Assembly: GCA_036852015.1 (NCBI GenBank) | Contig: JAANDG010000107.1 | Span: forward strand, 62,001 to 126,000 | DNA length: 64,000 nt | Source: Pelodera strongyloides | Taxonomy: Eukaryota; Nematoda; Chromadorea; Rhabditida; Rhabditidae | Direction: 5' to 3' | Part shown: positions 37,901-49,230 of the stretch, piece by piece | How the letters are laid out: every line of letters starts with the position of its first letter | Position numbering within the stretch: position 1 is the first letter of the stretch | Notes under the pieces: model-generated | Databases searched by the model: none | Told to the model about the DNA's origin: nothing | The model's input: the letters and a program-made list of their open reading frames with translations, nothing else | Program-made: the position numbers and the translations under genes

Positions 37901-40900
37901 GACGGTTTGAAACGTGGAAAAACACTTTGGAAAAGTTCCCGGAAACGTTACTCGGCTCAAATGAAAAGGTAAGCATTAAATTATGAGTTTGCGCATAATT
38001 TTCTTCGAACAATGAGTTTGTATAAAGGTCAGGAACACGGGGCGAGACATAAAAATTCTGAAGGATAACATTAATATGACCGATATGTATAAATGTTATA
38101 TTCCATGAAGTTCACGTTTAGGAATTTTTCTATGACGAAGAGACGGGGGAATATTTTTTCGACCGCGACCCCGATATATTTCGTCATATCCTAACGTTCT
38201 ATAGAACTGGAAAGTTACACGTAAGTGGCTGTATGTTTTGGAAGTAAAGTTTTAAGTATACTTTGTCGTAAACTAAACAAGATCTAGACAAGGCAACGGT
38301 ACCAATATTCAGAAACCGAGTATTTTTCGCGTTGTCGCACAGAAAAAATGAACAATGACGGCTCTGCATGTCCATATTTGATATTTGCAGTCAAATTTCG
38401 TTTTTGACCGAGTTATTTTCTACAATTCAATCTGTGACTTTCCAGTATCCCCGACATGAATGTCTGGTTGCTTATGACGAAGAATTATCCTTTTTCGGAA
38501 TAATGCCCGACCTGATTTGTGATTGTTGTTATGAAGATTATAAGGACAAAAAACGGGAAAATCAAGAAAGGTATTCTTTTTTATAATATTAGCTTTTTAA
38601 TGTTCTGCAATTGGTTAATATTCTGCGCTGACCACTAAAGTTGCAAAATTATTTTTATCCTCTAAATATTCAGGTTACTTGAAGAAAGGTTGGAGAACAC
38701 CGATGCAGCCAAGTTGAAGTTAAATATGCAAGTGAGCGCTTTTTAGTTTTGTTATGATTTTGAATTGGCCTTTTATGCTGGGCTGTTAAGTAAATAAATT
38801 GTACTGAGTTTGTTAAAGCGAAATGCTAGCCCCCTTTGAAAAATTTGCATATGATGAGCAAATCCTATGTATCCTATGCTAGTCTTGTACGATCGTCCAC
38901 GGCAATCGTACAAAATTAGCATATGATACATAGGATTTGCTTATCATATGCAAATTTTCCAAAAGGCTAGCATTTCGCTTTAACAATAATCAGCACGAAC
39001 ATTTTTGTGAGAGCCGTATTCCAGTTTCGTAACACCCAAACCCCTCGGAACTTTCAGAAGCAGTAGGCTGCAGGACAACGGTGTGTAGAATAGTTTTGGT
39101 GATATTCAAAAGCTTCCTTTCACAAAACGTTCATTTTTCAGCAAAAGATGTGGGCGGCTTTTGAGAATCCTCATACATCTTCCGTTGCTCTGGTATTCTA
39201 TTATGTGACGGGTTTCTTCATCGCTGTCTCCGTTTTGTGTAATATTATTGAAACTATTCCATGCAAGTAAGTTATTTAGACAATTTACATGCTCATATTT
39301 ACTACATAATGATGTACACACAAAGTCGAGTGCATCTACATTAAAGGGTATAGCTAGTCCAAGGTGTCATGGGCCAGTTGATACAACAGTATCAAGGCAA
39401 ATAACGTCTATAGTAAACTCCCAAACTTCATAGCATACCTTTTTACAACAGTAATTTTCTGAATGCCGAACTATCGTGTCCACACTAAAACATTTAGATA
39501 TGTCAACGACGAAGCATCGATATCTTGTGGAGATTTATATGAAAAACAGGTATGTGAATTTGTGTTGTTTGAGCTTTTTCCGTTGGAGTAAGACCGTGTT
39601 TAGTCCAAACAACGGTAGTTTACTTACTTACATTTTGATACTAAACTAAACGTAAACGGTTAAAGTTGACAGAGTAGGCAAACTTCACCTATAGAGAATT
39701 CTATGCGGTCATCCTGTGAAAACCCATTGATTACTCTTTTTCAGTTTTTCGTTTTGGACACGGCTTGTGTGATCATTTTTACAATAGAATACTGTTTACG
39801 CTTGTATGCTGCTCCTGATAGATGTCGTTTTGTGCGATCTATTATGAGTGTTATAGGTTTGTTATTATATTCTTTATTTTGTTTCTTGACAGTACTCGTA
39901 CACGGAAAATAAACCTTGGAAACTGAAGAAACTGAAACTGAAACTGCAAAAGGAACCTGCAGTGCCTGTTTGGCATACAGTATACCCATATAGTTGTGGG
40001 ACGACGGTAGATTGTTCTTGGCTAATAATAACCCCACGTGACTGATTGTATTGTAATCCACACAATTAATACCATAAATATTGTGTTGTAGAATTTATTT
40101 CGAAATTCCGTATATGCAACTATTCAATCATATGTGAACCTTTCGGCCTATAAAGATAAATCGCGCTTGCAGTGAAAGTTACCATCGCTGAGTACCATAC
40201 ATTTACCAGTTTACCTATAATATAAGCCTATAAGCTAAGTGTCTATCAGTAGACTCTAGGTTAGTCTTGATTTAAATAAGTGCTCGGGAAACTCGGGAAA
40301 CAAATTCGCTTTAAATAAGCTCGGAAAAACATAGTGCTTTAATACCAACTATGTGCCATCGCACACTATAAGTTGCATATGGTGTAGATCATTCCTTGCA
40401 GGTTTACTTTTCTTTTATATAAATCTTTAATTACGTTGTAAGTTGTAGATGTTGTGGCAATTCTTCCCTATTATGTCGGTCTCGGATTCCAGAACAACAA
40501 GGACTTCTCCGGAGCCTTTGTCACTTTGAGGGTTTTTGTAAGTACTATTTTCTGTTGTATTGGCTTACCACCTGTATCATTAAAGCAGAATACCGGCCGG
40601 TTTTTGAAACACATCGTGGACAACTGAATTCTTACGTATTTATGCTAATTTGCTCACATTTAGCTCGATTTTGTATTCTAATTTATGTTCATTTGCATAA
40701 GTGCATAATAATGCTGGTCTACTCGATGTGTTTCAAAATCCGGCCGGAATTTCGCTGCCTATGATTATGTAGTGTATATGAGAAGAATCATATGTGGTAT
40801 ATCTATACATGTTCACGTTTTGTTCAATATCTGTCATTCCGATAACAATCCTGTTTCAGCGAGTTTTCCGAATATTTAAATTCTCCCGTCATTCACAAGG

Positions 40901-43900
40901 CCTTCGAATTCTTGGATACACACTCAAGTCTTGTGCTTCTGAACTTGGATTCCTGGTGGGCAATTATGAAATTATGATTAATATTCGTTTTCTTTTTTTA
41001 TTATTGTTTATGAATCTTTATTGCACTATTCGTCTAACTGGTGTGATGAAATTATTGCAAAGGTTAAGATTACTGTATTGACTTGCATGTTAACAAACAA
41101 TGCGTAAGTTTGTATTATTTGCAATTATTCAGGTGTTTTCTCTGGCGATGGCAATTATCATCTTTGCCACAATAATGTACTACGCCGAGAAGAAAGTTCA
41201 CGAAACACGGTTTACTTCTATACCCGCCGCGTTCTGGTATACTATTGTCACGGTAAGCTTCATATACCAAGCACAACCAACCCTGAAATCTTACGATTAG
41301 TTAGAAGTGCAGGCATATTAACCAAATCAGTCGTTTTATGAATATGTATTATTTTTGTACAAATCAGTAAATCAGTTTATTTCAGCTAACAACCCTCGGA
41401 TACGGAGATATGGTCCCCAATACGGTAATGGGAAAGATAGTGGGAGGCATATGTTCATTATCAGGAGTGTTGGTGATCGCTCTACCGGTTCCTGTGAGTT
41501 TATTAACAAGATAATATTGTTATGTATTACAAAGTAAAACAAAAAGTAAACAGTGATTCTTTACTAGAACTAGTAATCAAAATATCATCTAATTCTGCTG
41601 CATAACCATAGACTTCATAAAGTACGCATAAGGCATAAGCATAGTTATACGATTTTGCTGGCAGTTTGCCTACCATTCACTTATTACATGAAAATTTCGC
41701 CTTTTTTTACTGTTTTTAATATTTAGGTCATCGTGAGTAATTTCTCCCGAATATACCATCAGAATCAAAGAGCGGATAAACGACGGGCACAAAAGGTTAT
41801 TTAATTATTTTCTTCAATTATAATGTATCGCTGTTCATTTACCTATAATCTGTAAATTTTTCGTATCAAGAATAAAAAGATGAAAATAAAAAAGGCGAAG
41901 AATGATTGAAGTTCGGAAAGTTTACCGGTTTACTCTGTTTCAGAAAGCACGGCTCGCTCGGATCCGAATAGTGAAGAATGCTTCAGGACAAGCATTATTT
42001 AACAAGAAAAAGGCACACGAAGCTAGGATGCAAGCATTCGAACAAGGTAAGTACACAGTATTAGTACTCCTATTCTAATTAGGGATCTATGGGGTTTCAG
42101 CTTCACAGAACTAAAATCACAAGAGTTCTCCCTATGATTTGATAGGACTATTCGCGAAAGTCTACATTACAAAATGATATATGCATGAGGGCTAGTTTAG
42201 TGACAACTGCCTTTGCAGGAATATTAGTAATGGCCCAATTATGCGATGATTTTAGGTTTGCTATCATTCGATGCACTTCGTGATGAAGACATATTCGAAA
42301 TCCAGCATCACCATCTATTACAGTGTCTGGAAACGGCCACGGTTAGTACTTTTATTTACTCTCTTTATTATCTCTCTTGGGGGGCGTGGCGCAGTGGCAA
42401 GCGCCTTGTTTCACGCCACCGGTCGCTGGTTCGAGCCCGGCCCGGAACCCCTTCACCCCACCAAAGGTGTAAAAGTTGGTAGCTGGGTAAAACCGGCGGA
42501 GATAAATCGACTTCCCGAGAAAATTGGCCTCCGGGAAGTTTAAAGGCCAGTTCGTCCGGCTTCAGAACTGAACCGGACCCCGGTGCACCGTTTCTGCGGA
42601 TTCGGTTGATATAACCCGGTACACTTTATCACTTTATCTTTTATTATCTCTCTTTATACGGGATTTACCTCTGTTTGTATACGTTCCTAGTGCAGTGTAA
42701 TCACTAAGTGTTTCTAAGTAACAGTGATGGTCGTAAATCCGGGAAAACATGTTTCCATCTACATATGTTTATTCGCAACGGCGATGCCACTTGAAAAAAA
42801 TATGCGTATATAATACTTCAGGAAAGAGAATTTACTGAACAAGATGACGTAGGTTTTAACTTATACAAACGCTTTTCCACAAAAACTGCGAACTCATCAT
42901 TCACATGCATTAACATTCCATCACTTGCACAATCATTGTAGAAAATGCTAAAATGTATATTTTCTGCTTTTCTATTACCACCGCTTTTCATAACCCCTAT
43001 CGCCTTTTCGCACCTTGTTTGTATTCCTTATTTTACAATGACGGCACAATAAGAAGTTGAATATAGGGTGAAATGAAATGTGAAAGTGAAGGTGACAAAT
43101 CCAGACCACTTCGCCTTATTGTTAGACGAAGTGTACTTCTATGCATTATCTTGATCTTATGCTTATTTTTGTTTCAAATGATCGAGTTTTATGTTGCACA
43201 ACGAACAGCCCATAACGGCCCTTTGTTCTTTCCACACAACTATACACCTTCGAATGAAAGAAAAGTTTATGCTCTAATTGAGCAATTTTATCACTGATTT
43301 GGTTGGCCCTGATCTCTCCTAATATATTTATTTAACTGTACGATTATTCCAGGAACGCGACTTTGTTGAGCCGGATGTTTCTTTCGACATTGCAATGAGG
43401 AACACTCCACCTTTGTCCACGTCTTCTTCGGTTTCTAATGAACGAAAGTGGGCAATTACTTGCAGTATAATAGACTAATAAAAATGAAACTGTACCATCT
43501 TCATTTAAACCACGGTTTATAAGTCGAGATGCAGCAGAAAACTTTGCGCCGCACAGCAATTGTTGGGTGCTCGACACAACCTCGAAGCGCACCCTCGAAC
43601 TTTCCTCATTGTTCACTGTTCTTACAGGAAACCTTCTCGTTCTCGTTGGTGTTGTGGAAAACAAGAAGAAGATGCTCACGATGATGAAGATATTGAAAGT
43701 GAACCAAGAGTCACTTTCGCCCGACATCTCAATCAGGTGCGTTAGAGTGCTCATATTCCCCAAAACATCCTTATTTGAAAAGTAACTGATGGTCCATCTT
43801 GAAGCAGGCCCTGATCTCGGAAGTGTAGGGAGTCAGGGACAGGGTGGTCTATGTTAGGGTTTTTGGTTTCCTGAAAAGATAGCTTTACATACGGTATCAC

Positions 43901-44070
43901 GTATACGGTATACAATTAGAGACTGACTAAAAATACTGTAGACAATCTAAGAATCGAAGAATCTAAGAAGTTTGTACCTTAATTATTTGCAGATTCATGA
44001 GACAAATCACGTGGAAGAAAACGATGAAGGAGCCAAATTAAGTGAAAACATTTGTGTTTCTTCTTTATAG
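34964..44070 (+). CDS. Shal: Kv4 (Shal) voltage-gated potassium channel, 584 aa
   Basis: Eighteen exons: 34964-35065, 37840-37968, 38122-38220, 38446-38570, 38674-38731, 39142-39266, 39498-39549, 39745-39856, 40449-40537, 40860-40955, 41133-41252, 41386-41493, 41727-41795, 41944-42046, 42256-42341, 43353-43447, 43628-43736, 43993-44070. All join in frame. The N-terminus [14 protein letters not shown] is the KChIP-binding and inactivation segment. The T1 domain (about 45-150) has the zinc motif H110-x5-C116-x20-C137-C138. S1 is in exon 6; S4 has R295, R298, R301, K304 and R307; the filter TLGYGD is 372-377; the S6 gate is PVP at 403-405. [10 protein letters not shown] is the conserved Kv4 C-terminal motif, and the protein ends VSSL, like the PDZ ligand VSAL of vertebrate Kv4.2. 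It forms tetrameric A-type channels in neurons and muscle. Some donors are weak (GTATTC, GTTATT, GTGGGC) but the frame demands them. Confidence 0.95.
35904..36001 (+). repeat. CT-rich microsatellite
   Basis: CT dinucleotide tract with short interruptions inside Kv4 intron 1. Simple sequence only. Confidence 0.9.
36857..36930 (-). repeat. tRNA-like SINE head or pseudo-tRNA
   Basis: On the minus strand, A-box-like TGGCGCAGTTGGTAAGCG and B-box-like GGGGTTCGAATCCC are correctly spaced. The acceptor stem does not pair and the anticodon arm (around CTGTCAA) has no good stem, so it is not a functional tRNA. Likely a relative of the SINE at 42379. Confidence 0.6.
37153..37395 (+). repeat. GA-rich microsatellite tract
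   Basis: GA dinucleotide runs with interruptions, inside Kv4 intron 1. Overlapping minus-strand Ser/Leu frames are artefacts. Confidence 0.9.
38813..38983 (+). mobile_element. TTAA-AGCGAA foldback element, GCTAGCCC subfamily
   Basis: TTAAAGCGAAATGCTAGCCC and GGCTAGCATTTCGCTTTAA end a 171-bp, nearly perfect palindrome with arms of about 80 bp and a loop around CGTCCACGG. It sits in Kv4 intron 5. A truncated relative forms the loop of the nested palindrome at 31024. Outer bases are identical to the CCGGCCGG subfamily. Confidence 0.9.
40580..40756 (+). mobile_element. TTAA-AGCGAA foldback element, CCGGCCGG subfamily, copy 2
   Basis: TTAAAGCAGAATACCGGCCGG at the left, CCGGCCGGAATTTCGCT at the right, with GTTTTTGAAACACATCGTGG/CGATGTGTTTCAAAA inside. 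It occupies most of Kv4 intron 9, the intron that splits the S4 voltage sensor. The right terminus has lost its TTAA. Confidence 0.85.
42379..42639 (+). mobile_element. tRNA-derived SINE with intact target-site duplication
   Basis: A 261-bp insertion starts GGGGGGCGTGGCGCAGTGG (A box) and carries TGGTTCGAGCCCGGCCC (B box) at the spacing of a Pol III promoter, followed by a non-tRNA body and an AC/T-rich end (ACACTTTATCACTTTATC). It is flanked by a perfect 15-bp direct repeat TTTATTATCTCTCTT at 42364-42378 and 42640-42654. The insertion is in Kv4 intron 15. Confidence 0.9.
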
Positions 44071-45005
44071 GGTTTTCTCCTATTAAATTAACACTAATTA
44101 TGATAGTTAGATAGCAACAGGCCGGTAGGCGGTAGCATAATGTGTATTTTGAAACTTTTCCAATATGCTAATTTCATGTCATATTTCAACAAGCAGCATT
44201 AGAATAACAGTATTAAGTATTACATCCACTAGTAATTTTCGAAAGAGATTTGGGCCGATTATCACACCTCCAATTTTAAAGCAGACATGTACCTAGTTTG
44301 CGAATGGCCAACTGCATTCCAGCATTCCCATGGTAAGCTGGGCCCATGCTGTTTGGACAGGCTCAGGAATTTTGCACACGCTACAGCAAAATGTGGTTAC
44401 CAGCACACGTTTTTCAAAAAGTAGGTACAATATGCTTAAATTTTAAATCCTGAGTTTGCCAACTATTATAATTCCGCAAAAAAAAGTGAAACTGTGCAAT
44501 TATTCGCATACTTGCCGACCCATGACATTACTTCCCTTACTATTTTACCTTCAAATTTCATTTACAATTTGTATTTTAAATTATTTTACCTCCAACTATG
44601 ATAATGCGCAGCACTTTCGAGTTTTATTTCTATTTGCTATATTTTTTCTATTACTTTCGCTCTTGGTATTACTTTCTTCCAATCAACTTTTACGGGTTTA
44701 GCAGTGGACATAAAGAGATAATATATCAGAATTTATATTCCCATTCATTTCAAGCTCATTAGTTACCAACGTTTTTCTATTGATTCATTGATTGTATACT
44801 TGAATTTCTTGAATGCACATTCAAAATGAGTTTGTTTGTGAACATCGGTACACACAAATGAATATACAGCACGAAGCGAATAAAAATGATGGATAGATGG
44901 ATTGCACTTAGAATACACTCACAATCAGCATGGTTCAATGTGGGATATATCATCACCCCCTATTTTTGATGATTCCATCTGATTCTCCATGTCAAATATA
45001 GTAAG
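44071..45005. other. Spacer between Kv4 and the LINE
   Basis: Kv4 3' untranslated sequence and spacer. GCGAATAAAAATG near 44876-44888 includes an AATAAA that could serve as the polyadenylation signal, or belong to the LINE 5' flank. Nothing else recognised. Confidence 0.5.
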
Positions 45006-45788
45006 ATGCTATATTTTTCTGATTTTCAAGCGCAAAATTCACGCTCTATTCAGCAATTTACCGTGGGCAGACAAATTTCCCAAAAATCAATAACTGAGGA
45101 AAACGTGATTACTGCTGAAACAGTTGAGGATAAAAACACATGGCAGCTTGCCAAACCTCGGGCTGCACGTAGCCGGAGGGAATCTAATCACCCAGAGGCA
45201 AATTTGGCGGTCCAATTGCAGGCAATTAAAGAGGAAACCCGTTTGCGTAGTTTGGTCATGGCACATGTGATTGAGTCGACTTCCACTGACCTTGCGGTTA
45301 GAGAGAAGAACGACGATGACAAAATCCGTGACATACTGAATTTCCTCGGAGTTGACTGTAAGCCCGAACGAACTTTCCGCATGGGCGCAAAGCCAGCGGA
45401 GGGGACGCGGCCTAGACTGCTGAAGGTGATCCTACCGGCTGCGCACTTACAAAAGGTGGCATTACAAAATGTGCGCAAGTTGCGTGATAACACAATGTAC
45501 AAAGGTATTTATGTTCGTCCTTCTCTGACTCCTGAGCAGAGAAAGGAAGAAGCTGAGCGAAGGTGTGGTCTAAGGTATCTACGAGAAGTTGATAAGGCTA
45601 GTGATTGGGTTATTTACGCAAACGAGTATTGGGCTCGCAGCGAGATCAAGAAAGGGCGGAACACTGTTCCGCCGCCCATCCCGGCGGATGCGTTGATTCT
45701 TCGCCGTTCACAACCCAAACCTATGCCGAGTTCGCGCTCAACCCAGCAGACCACATCTCAGGCAACCGGTGTACAGGGAAACCTGTAA
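45006..45788 (+). CDS. LINE ORF1 protein (nucleic-acid-binding type)
   Basis: An intact 260-residue frame with a charged region (AVREKNDDDKIRDILNFLG) and a module around residues 110-200 of the ORF1 type seen in many invertebrate CR1-like elements (FRMGAKP, RPRLLKVILP, VRPSLTPEQRKEEAERR). ORF1 proteins of this group bind and chaperone element RNA. The C-terminus is rich in Ser, Thr, Gln and Pro. The true start may differ. It ends just before, and in another frame from, the ORF2 endonuclease. Confidence 0.8.
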   Translation: MLYFSDFQAQNSRSIQQFTVGRQISQKSITEENVITAETVEDKNTWQLAKPRAARSRRESNHPEANLAVQLQAIKEETRLRSLVMAHVIESTSTDLAVREKNDDDKIRDILNFLGVDCKPERTFRMGAKPAEGTRPRLLKVILPAAHLQKVALQNVRKLRDNTMYKGIYVRPSLTPEQRKEEAERRCGLRYLREVDKASDWVIYANEYWARSEIKKGRNTVPPPIPADALILRRSQPKPMPSSRSTQQTTSQATGVQGNL

Positions 45789-45789
45789 G

Positions 45790-48619
45790 TAACGGTAGCC
45801 GTTTGAAAATATGCCACATGAATGCTCGCTCTATTCGAAATAAATTAACCGATTTACATTTTTCTGTGTTATCACAAACCTGACGTGCTACTTGTAACTG
45901 AGTCTTGGCTAAATAAAGGTGATCCTGACTCATTATTAGTCTCAAACTTGCCTTATATATGTTTGCGTTCTGATCGTTCTCATTCTCGCGGAGGTGGCTC
46001 ATTTGCACTTATACGCTCAAATCTTATATGTGAAAATATTGTCCTAAACTATGCCAAATTTGCTGATATTGTTTGTTTCGATATTACAGATAGCTTGTCA
46101 CTTTCAAAGTTTCGTATCGTTTGTGTCTATCGCCCACCAAATAGTAATATCGCAACTTTTCAATCGTTTCTTGATACGGTAACAGATTACTGTAATTGCA
46201 ACCATTCCTTCCTACTTGCCGGTGATTTCAACGTTCATGTGGACTGGTCGCACCTTACCTCAAATGATGCCATTGGCAAACAATTCCTTGAATTTGTTGA
46301 TGATTTATCACTATCACAGCTTGTGACTTTCCCTACCAGGCAAAATGCCATACTTGACCTGCTTCTCTCGCCTGAACCTTTTTTGATTTCTGATGTCAGC
46401 TCTCTTCCGCCAATTACACCATCTGCTGATCACTCTATACAATTATTTACCTTGAGCTTTCCACTTATTTCTGACTGCACTGCTCTTATTCCTAATTACC
46501 ATAAAACTAATTTTGATGCGCTTTCTTCGGAATTGCGTCAAACTGATTGGTTCGCTCTTTTCCAAGATTTTATTTGTGTTTCGGAGCTTTACCATCGTTT
46601 CTCATCTCATATGAACAATATTCTCTCCAAGTACGTTCCTATGAAGCAAAACCGTACACCATTTGAAAAATACCCAGTTCACATTCAAAATCTGCTTTCT
46701 CAAAGAGATCGCTATTTCAATCTTTTATCTTCCGATCAATCGTATCTCACTGTTTATAATAAGGTTTCAGCAGATCTCATTTATCACGTGCGCAAATACA
46801 ATGCAAATCGAGAGAAAAAGCTTTATGCCTCTCTTCATAAACGCCAGTTTTATCGCTACTTATCCTATAAGATTAAGGCCACACCTCGCATTGGTATGCT
46901 CATTGATGAAAATGGTGCCAAATTCATCGATCCTTCTAGTAAGGCGAATCTGCTTGGTAAATATTTCAATTCTGTCTTTACCACTGACAATGGAGATTTA
47001 CCTAATGGTATTGCTCCAATCTCTGTAAACTCATCTTTATGCAATTTCCATTTCGACAACACACTTATCTATAAGACTTTACTGTCACTCAAGGGAGCAA
47101 CATCTCTAACTTATGACCGTATCCCGCAACTGATTCTCAAAAATATGGCTGCTGAGCTTACGGCTCCAATTCGTTTTATTTTAAATGCGAGTCTATTTTA
47201 TTCTACAGTGCCACATCAGTGGAAAGTTTCTTATGTTGTTCCAATTCCCAAGGTTAGCTCTCCAAAAATGCCCAATGATTTTCGTCCTATTTCCATTAGT
47301 TCTGCAGTCTGCAAAGTTATGGAAAAAAATCATTTCTCGCAAACTTATTGAGCATTTGAACTTGTACTCCCTCTTACCTCCTGAACAGTACGGTTTTATC
47401 CGTCAAAGTTCTGTGTGCGATCAATTAATTGATTGCCAATTTGATTTTTTATCAGCCCTTGCTAATGGCAAATGTGTTGATGTGATATATTTTGATCTTG
47501 CAAAAGCCTTTGATACTGTATGTCACTCTAAGCTTATTCACATTCTTTCCTCGCTTGGTATTTCTGGAAACCTTCTTTATTGGATACAATCATTCTTGTC
47601 AAATCGTACTTACCAAGTCAAAGTTGGTCATAGTTTATCTGAAACATTTGCATCGCCATCGGGCGTTCCACAGGGATCTATACTCGGTCCTCTTCTGTTC
47701 CTGTTATATGTTCGTGGAACTCCCCTCACTACTGTCTATTCATCCATCTATACATGTACGGATGTTTGCTGATGATATCAAGCTATATGCAGTTAGGGAA
47801 AAAGGTGATACTGTCGTTGAAGCCAAATTACAAGAATCTATTAATATCTTCTCCAATTGGTGTACTCAGTGGCAACTCAATATTGCACCTACCAAATGTT
47901 ATTATCTTCGATTAGGACGTTCTCCTACTCCATCCTCTTATTCTGTGAATTCCGTGGTCATAAATCCCGTCGATACCATTCGAGACCTTGGGGTATTCTT
48001 TGACAACAAAATGTCCTTCCAAACTCATATCCAAAAGGTTGTTTCCTCCGCAATCTCCAAAGTTCACCTTTTATTTCGTTCACTGTCTGTAAAATCGCCC
48101 GAAATTTATCTTACTGTATTTAATTCTTATGTTATCCCATTGTTAGAATTTTCTGTGCCTGTTTGGAATCCTCATCATAAACGTTTTGTAATTATGCTTG
48201 AAAAAGTACAACGCTTGTTCACCAGATTACTATATTACCGTTGTCACTTTGTCCGAAATAATACCTTTTCTTTGCCATCCTATGCCTGTCGTTTAGAAAT
48301 GTTTCACTTGAAATCGCTCACAGTTCGTCGTGCTAATATCGATTTGTGATATCTCTTTAGGGTGCTAAATGGCTTGACTCGGTTGCGTCCAAGCAAATAT
48401 ATTGTTTGGAGGCCCGGGTTCGGCCGGAATCGTTATTTTCAGCTTACAACTCCGTTCACACGCTCAAATGCTCTGTTGCACTCGTTCTTTCACAGAGTGA
48501 CTAAATGGTCGCGGAAGTTGCCACCAGATATTTTTGGAGCTCCTTCTGTGGACACATTCAAAGCTCGCTTGGAAAAACTTGATATAATAACTCTCTTGGA
48601 CCTTAATATTCCCCGTTGA
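45790..48619 (+). pseudogene. LINE ORF2 remnant: APE endonuclease plus reverse transcriptase
   Basis: Endonuclease motifs appear in order: CHMNARSIRNK, VTESWL, VYRPPNS, LAGDFNVH and SADHSI. Reverse-transcriptase motifs follow: FRPISISS, EQYGFI, YFDLAKAFDT, GVPQGSILGPLLF and MFADDIKLY (FADD at the active site). A frame change near 45878 breaks the endonuclease, another near 47327 lies in an A-run before the RT core, a third near 47718 precedes FADD, and an in-frame TGA is at 48347-48349. The copy cannot make a full ORF2 protein. The domain order and APE-type endonuclease put it in the CR1/Jockey group. Confidence 0.92.
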
Positions 48620-49098
48620 AATTATCTGGCATATTAACCATGACTATTCCACTTGGCTTGTTTATACACCTATTCGATTTACCCGAACAATTTATGTGTG
48701 TCTTATGGATTGCTTCTGGGCGAACACACTTCCACTGAAATGCCTATGCCAGTTAAACCCATTGTGTAGCAAATTGGATCGCACAGTCAATTCACTTTCA
48801 CACGTGTCACAGTTATAAATGCAAGTATTGCGCCTAGGTCGTTCGGTGAATTTAGCCACTGACGTAACCCTGGGTCTGTGCACGCTTATGTGTGTTAGTG
48901 ACGATAGTGTCCAGCTGCCGGGTTTACAGTGCTCGGCTAACTACCTTTGTTCGATGCCCCAGCATTTCCGCTTACCTTTACACATGTACCTTATGTCCCT
49001 TATTACCGTTTTTCTGTCTTCACTGTATTTATTGTCTTAATTATGTATGTTTGTGCGCACCTTTGCGGTGTAATAAATTATTATTATTATTAATTATT

Positions 49099-49230
49099 AT
49101 ATCCAACTATCTATCACAGCTGTCACGCCCATTGGCGCTGATTGGCCAATATCGCAATTGCCACGCCCAATAGAGCGCATTGCCCAGTTAGCGCGAAGGG
49201 GCGTGACAACTGCGATAGAAAGTTGTGTAT
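49099..49230. mobile_element. Foldback MITE abutting the LINE tail
   Basis: CCAACTATCTATCACAGCTG TCACGCCC at the left mirrors GGGCGTGACAACTGCGATAG AAAGTTG at the right. The centre contains ATTGGCGCTGATTGGCCAAT, itself partly palindromic. It begins where the LINE A/T tail ends. Confidence 0.8.

Larger units (their letters stand above)
45006..49098 (+). mobile_element. Non-LTR retrotransposon (CR1/Jockey-like LINE), decayed
   Basis: ORF1 (45006-45788) is followed by an endonuclease-reverse transcriptase ORF2 and a 3' tail TAATAAATTATTATTATTATT. ORF2 carries at least three frameshifts and one in-frame stop, so this copy is dead. Termini and target-site duplication could not be set exactly; the left end may be 5' of 45006. 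A foldback element abuts the tail at 49099. Confidence 0.9.

Noticed and set aside
45188..45502. 104-codon minus-strand frame
   Set aside because: Antisense shadow of LINE ORF1.
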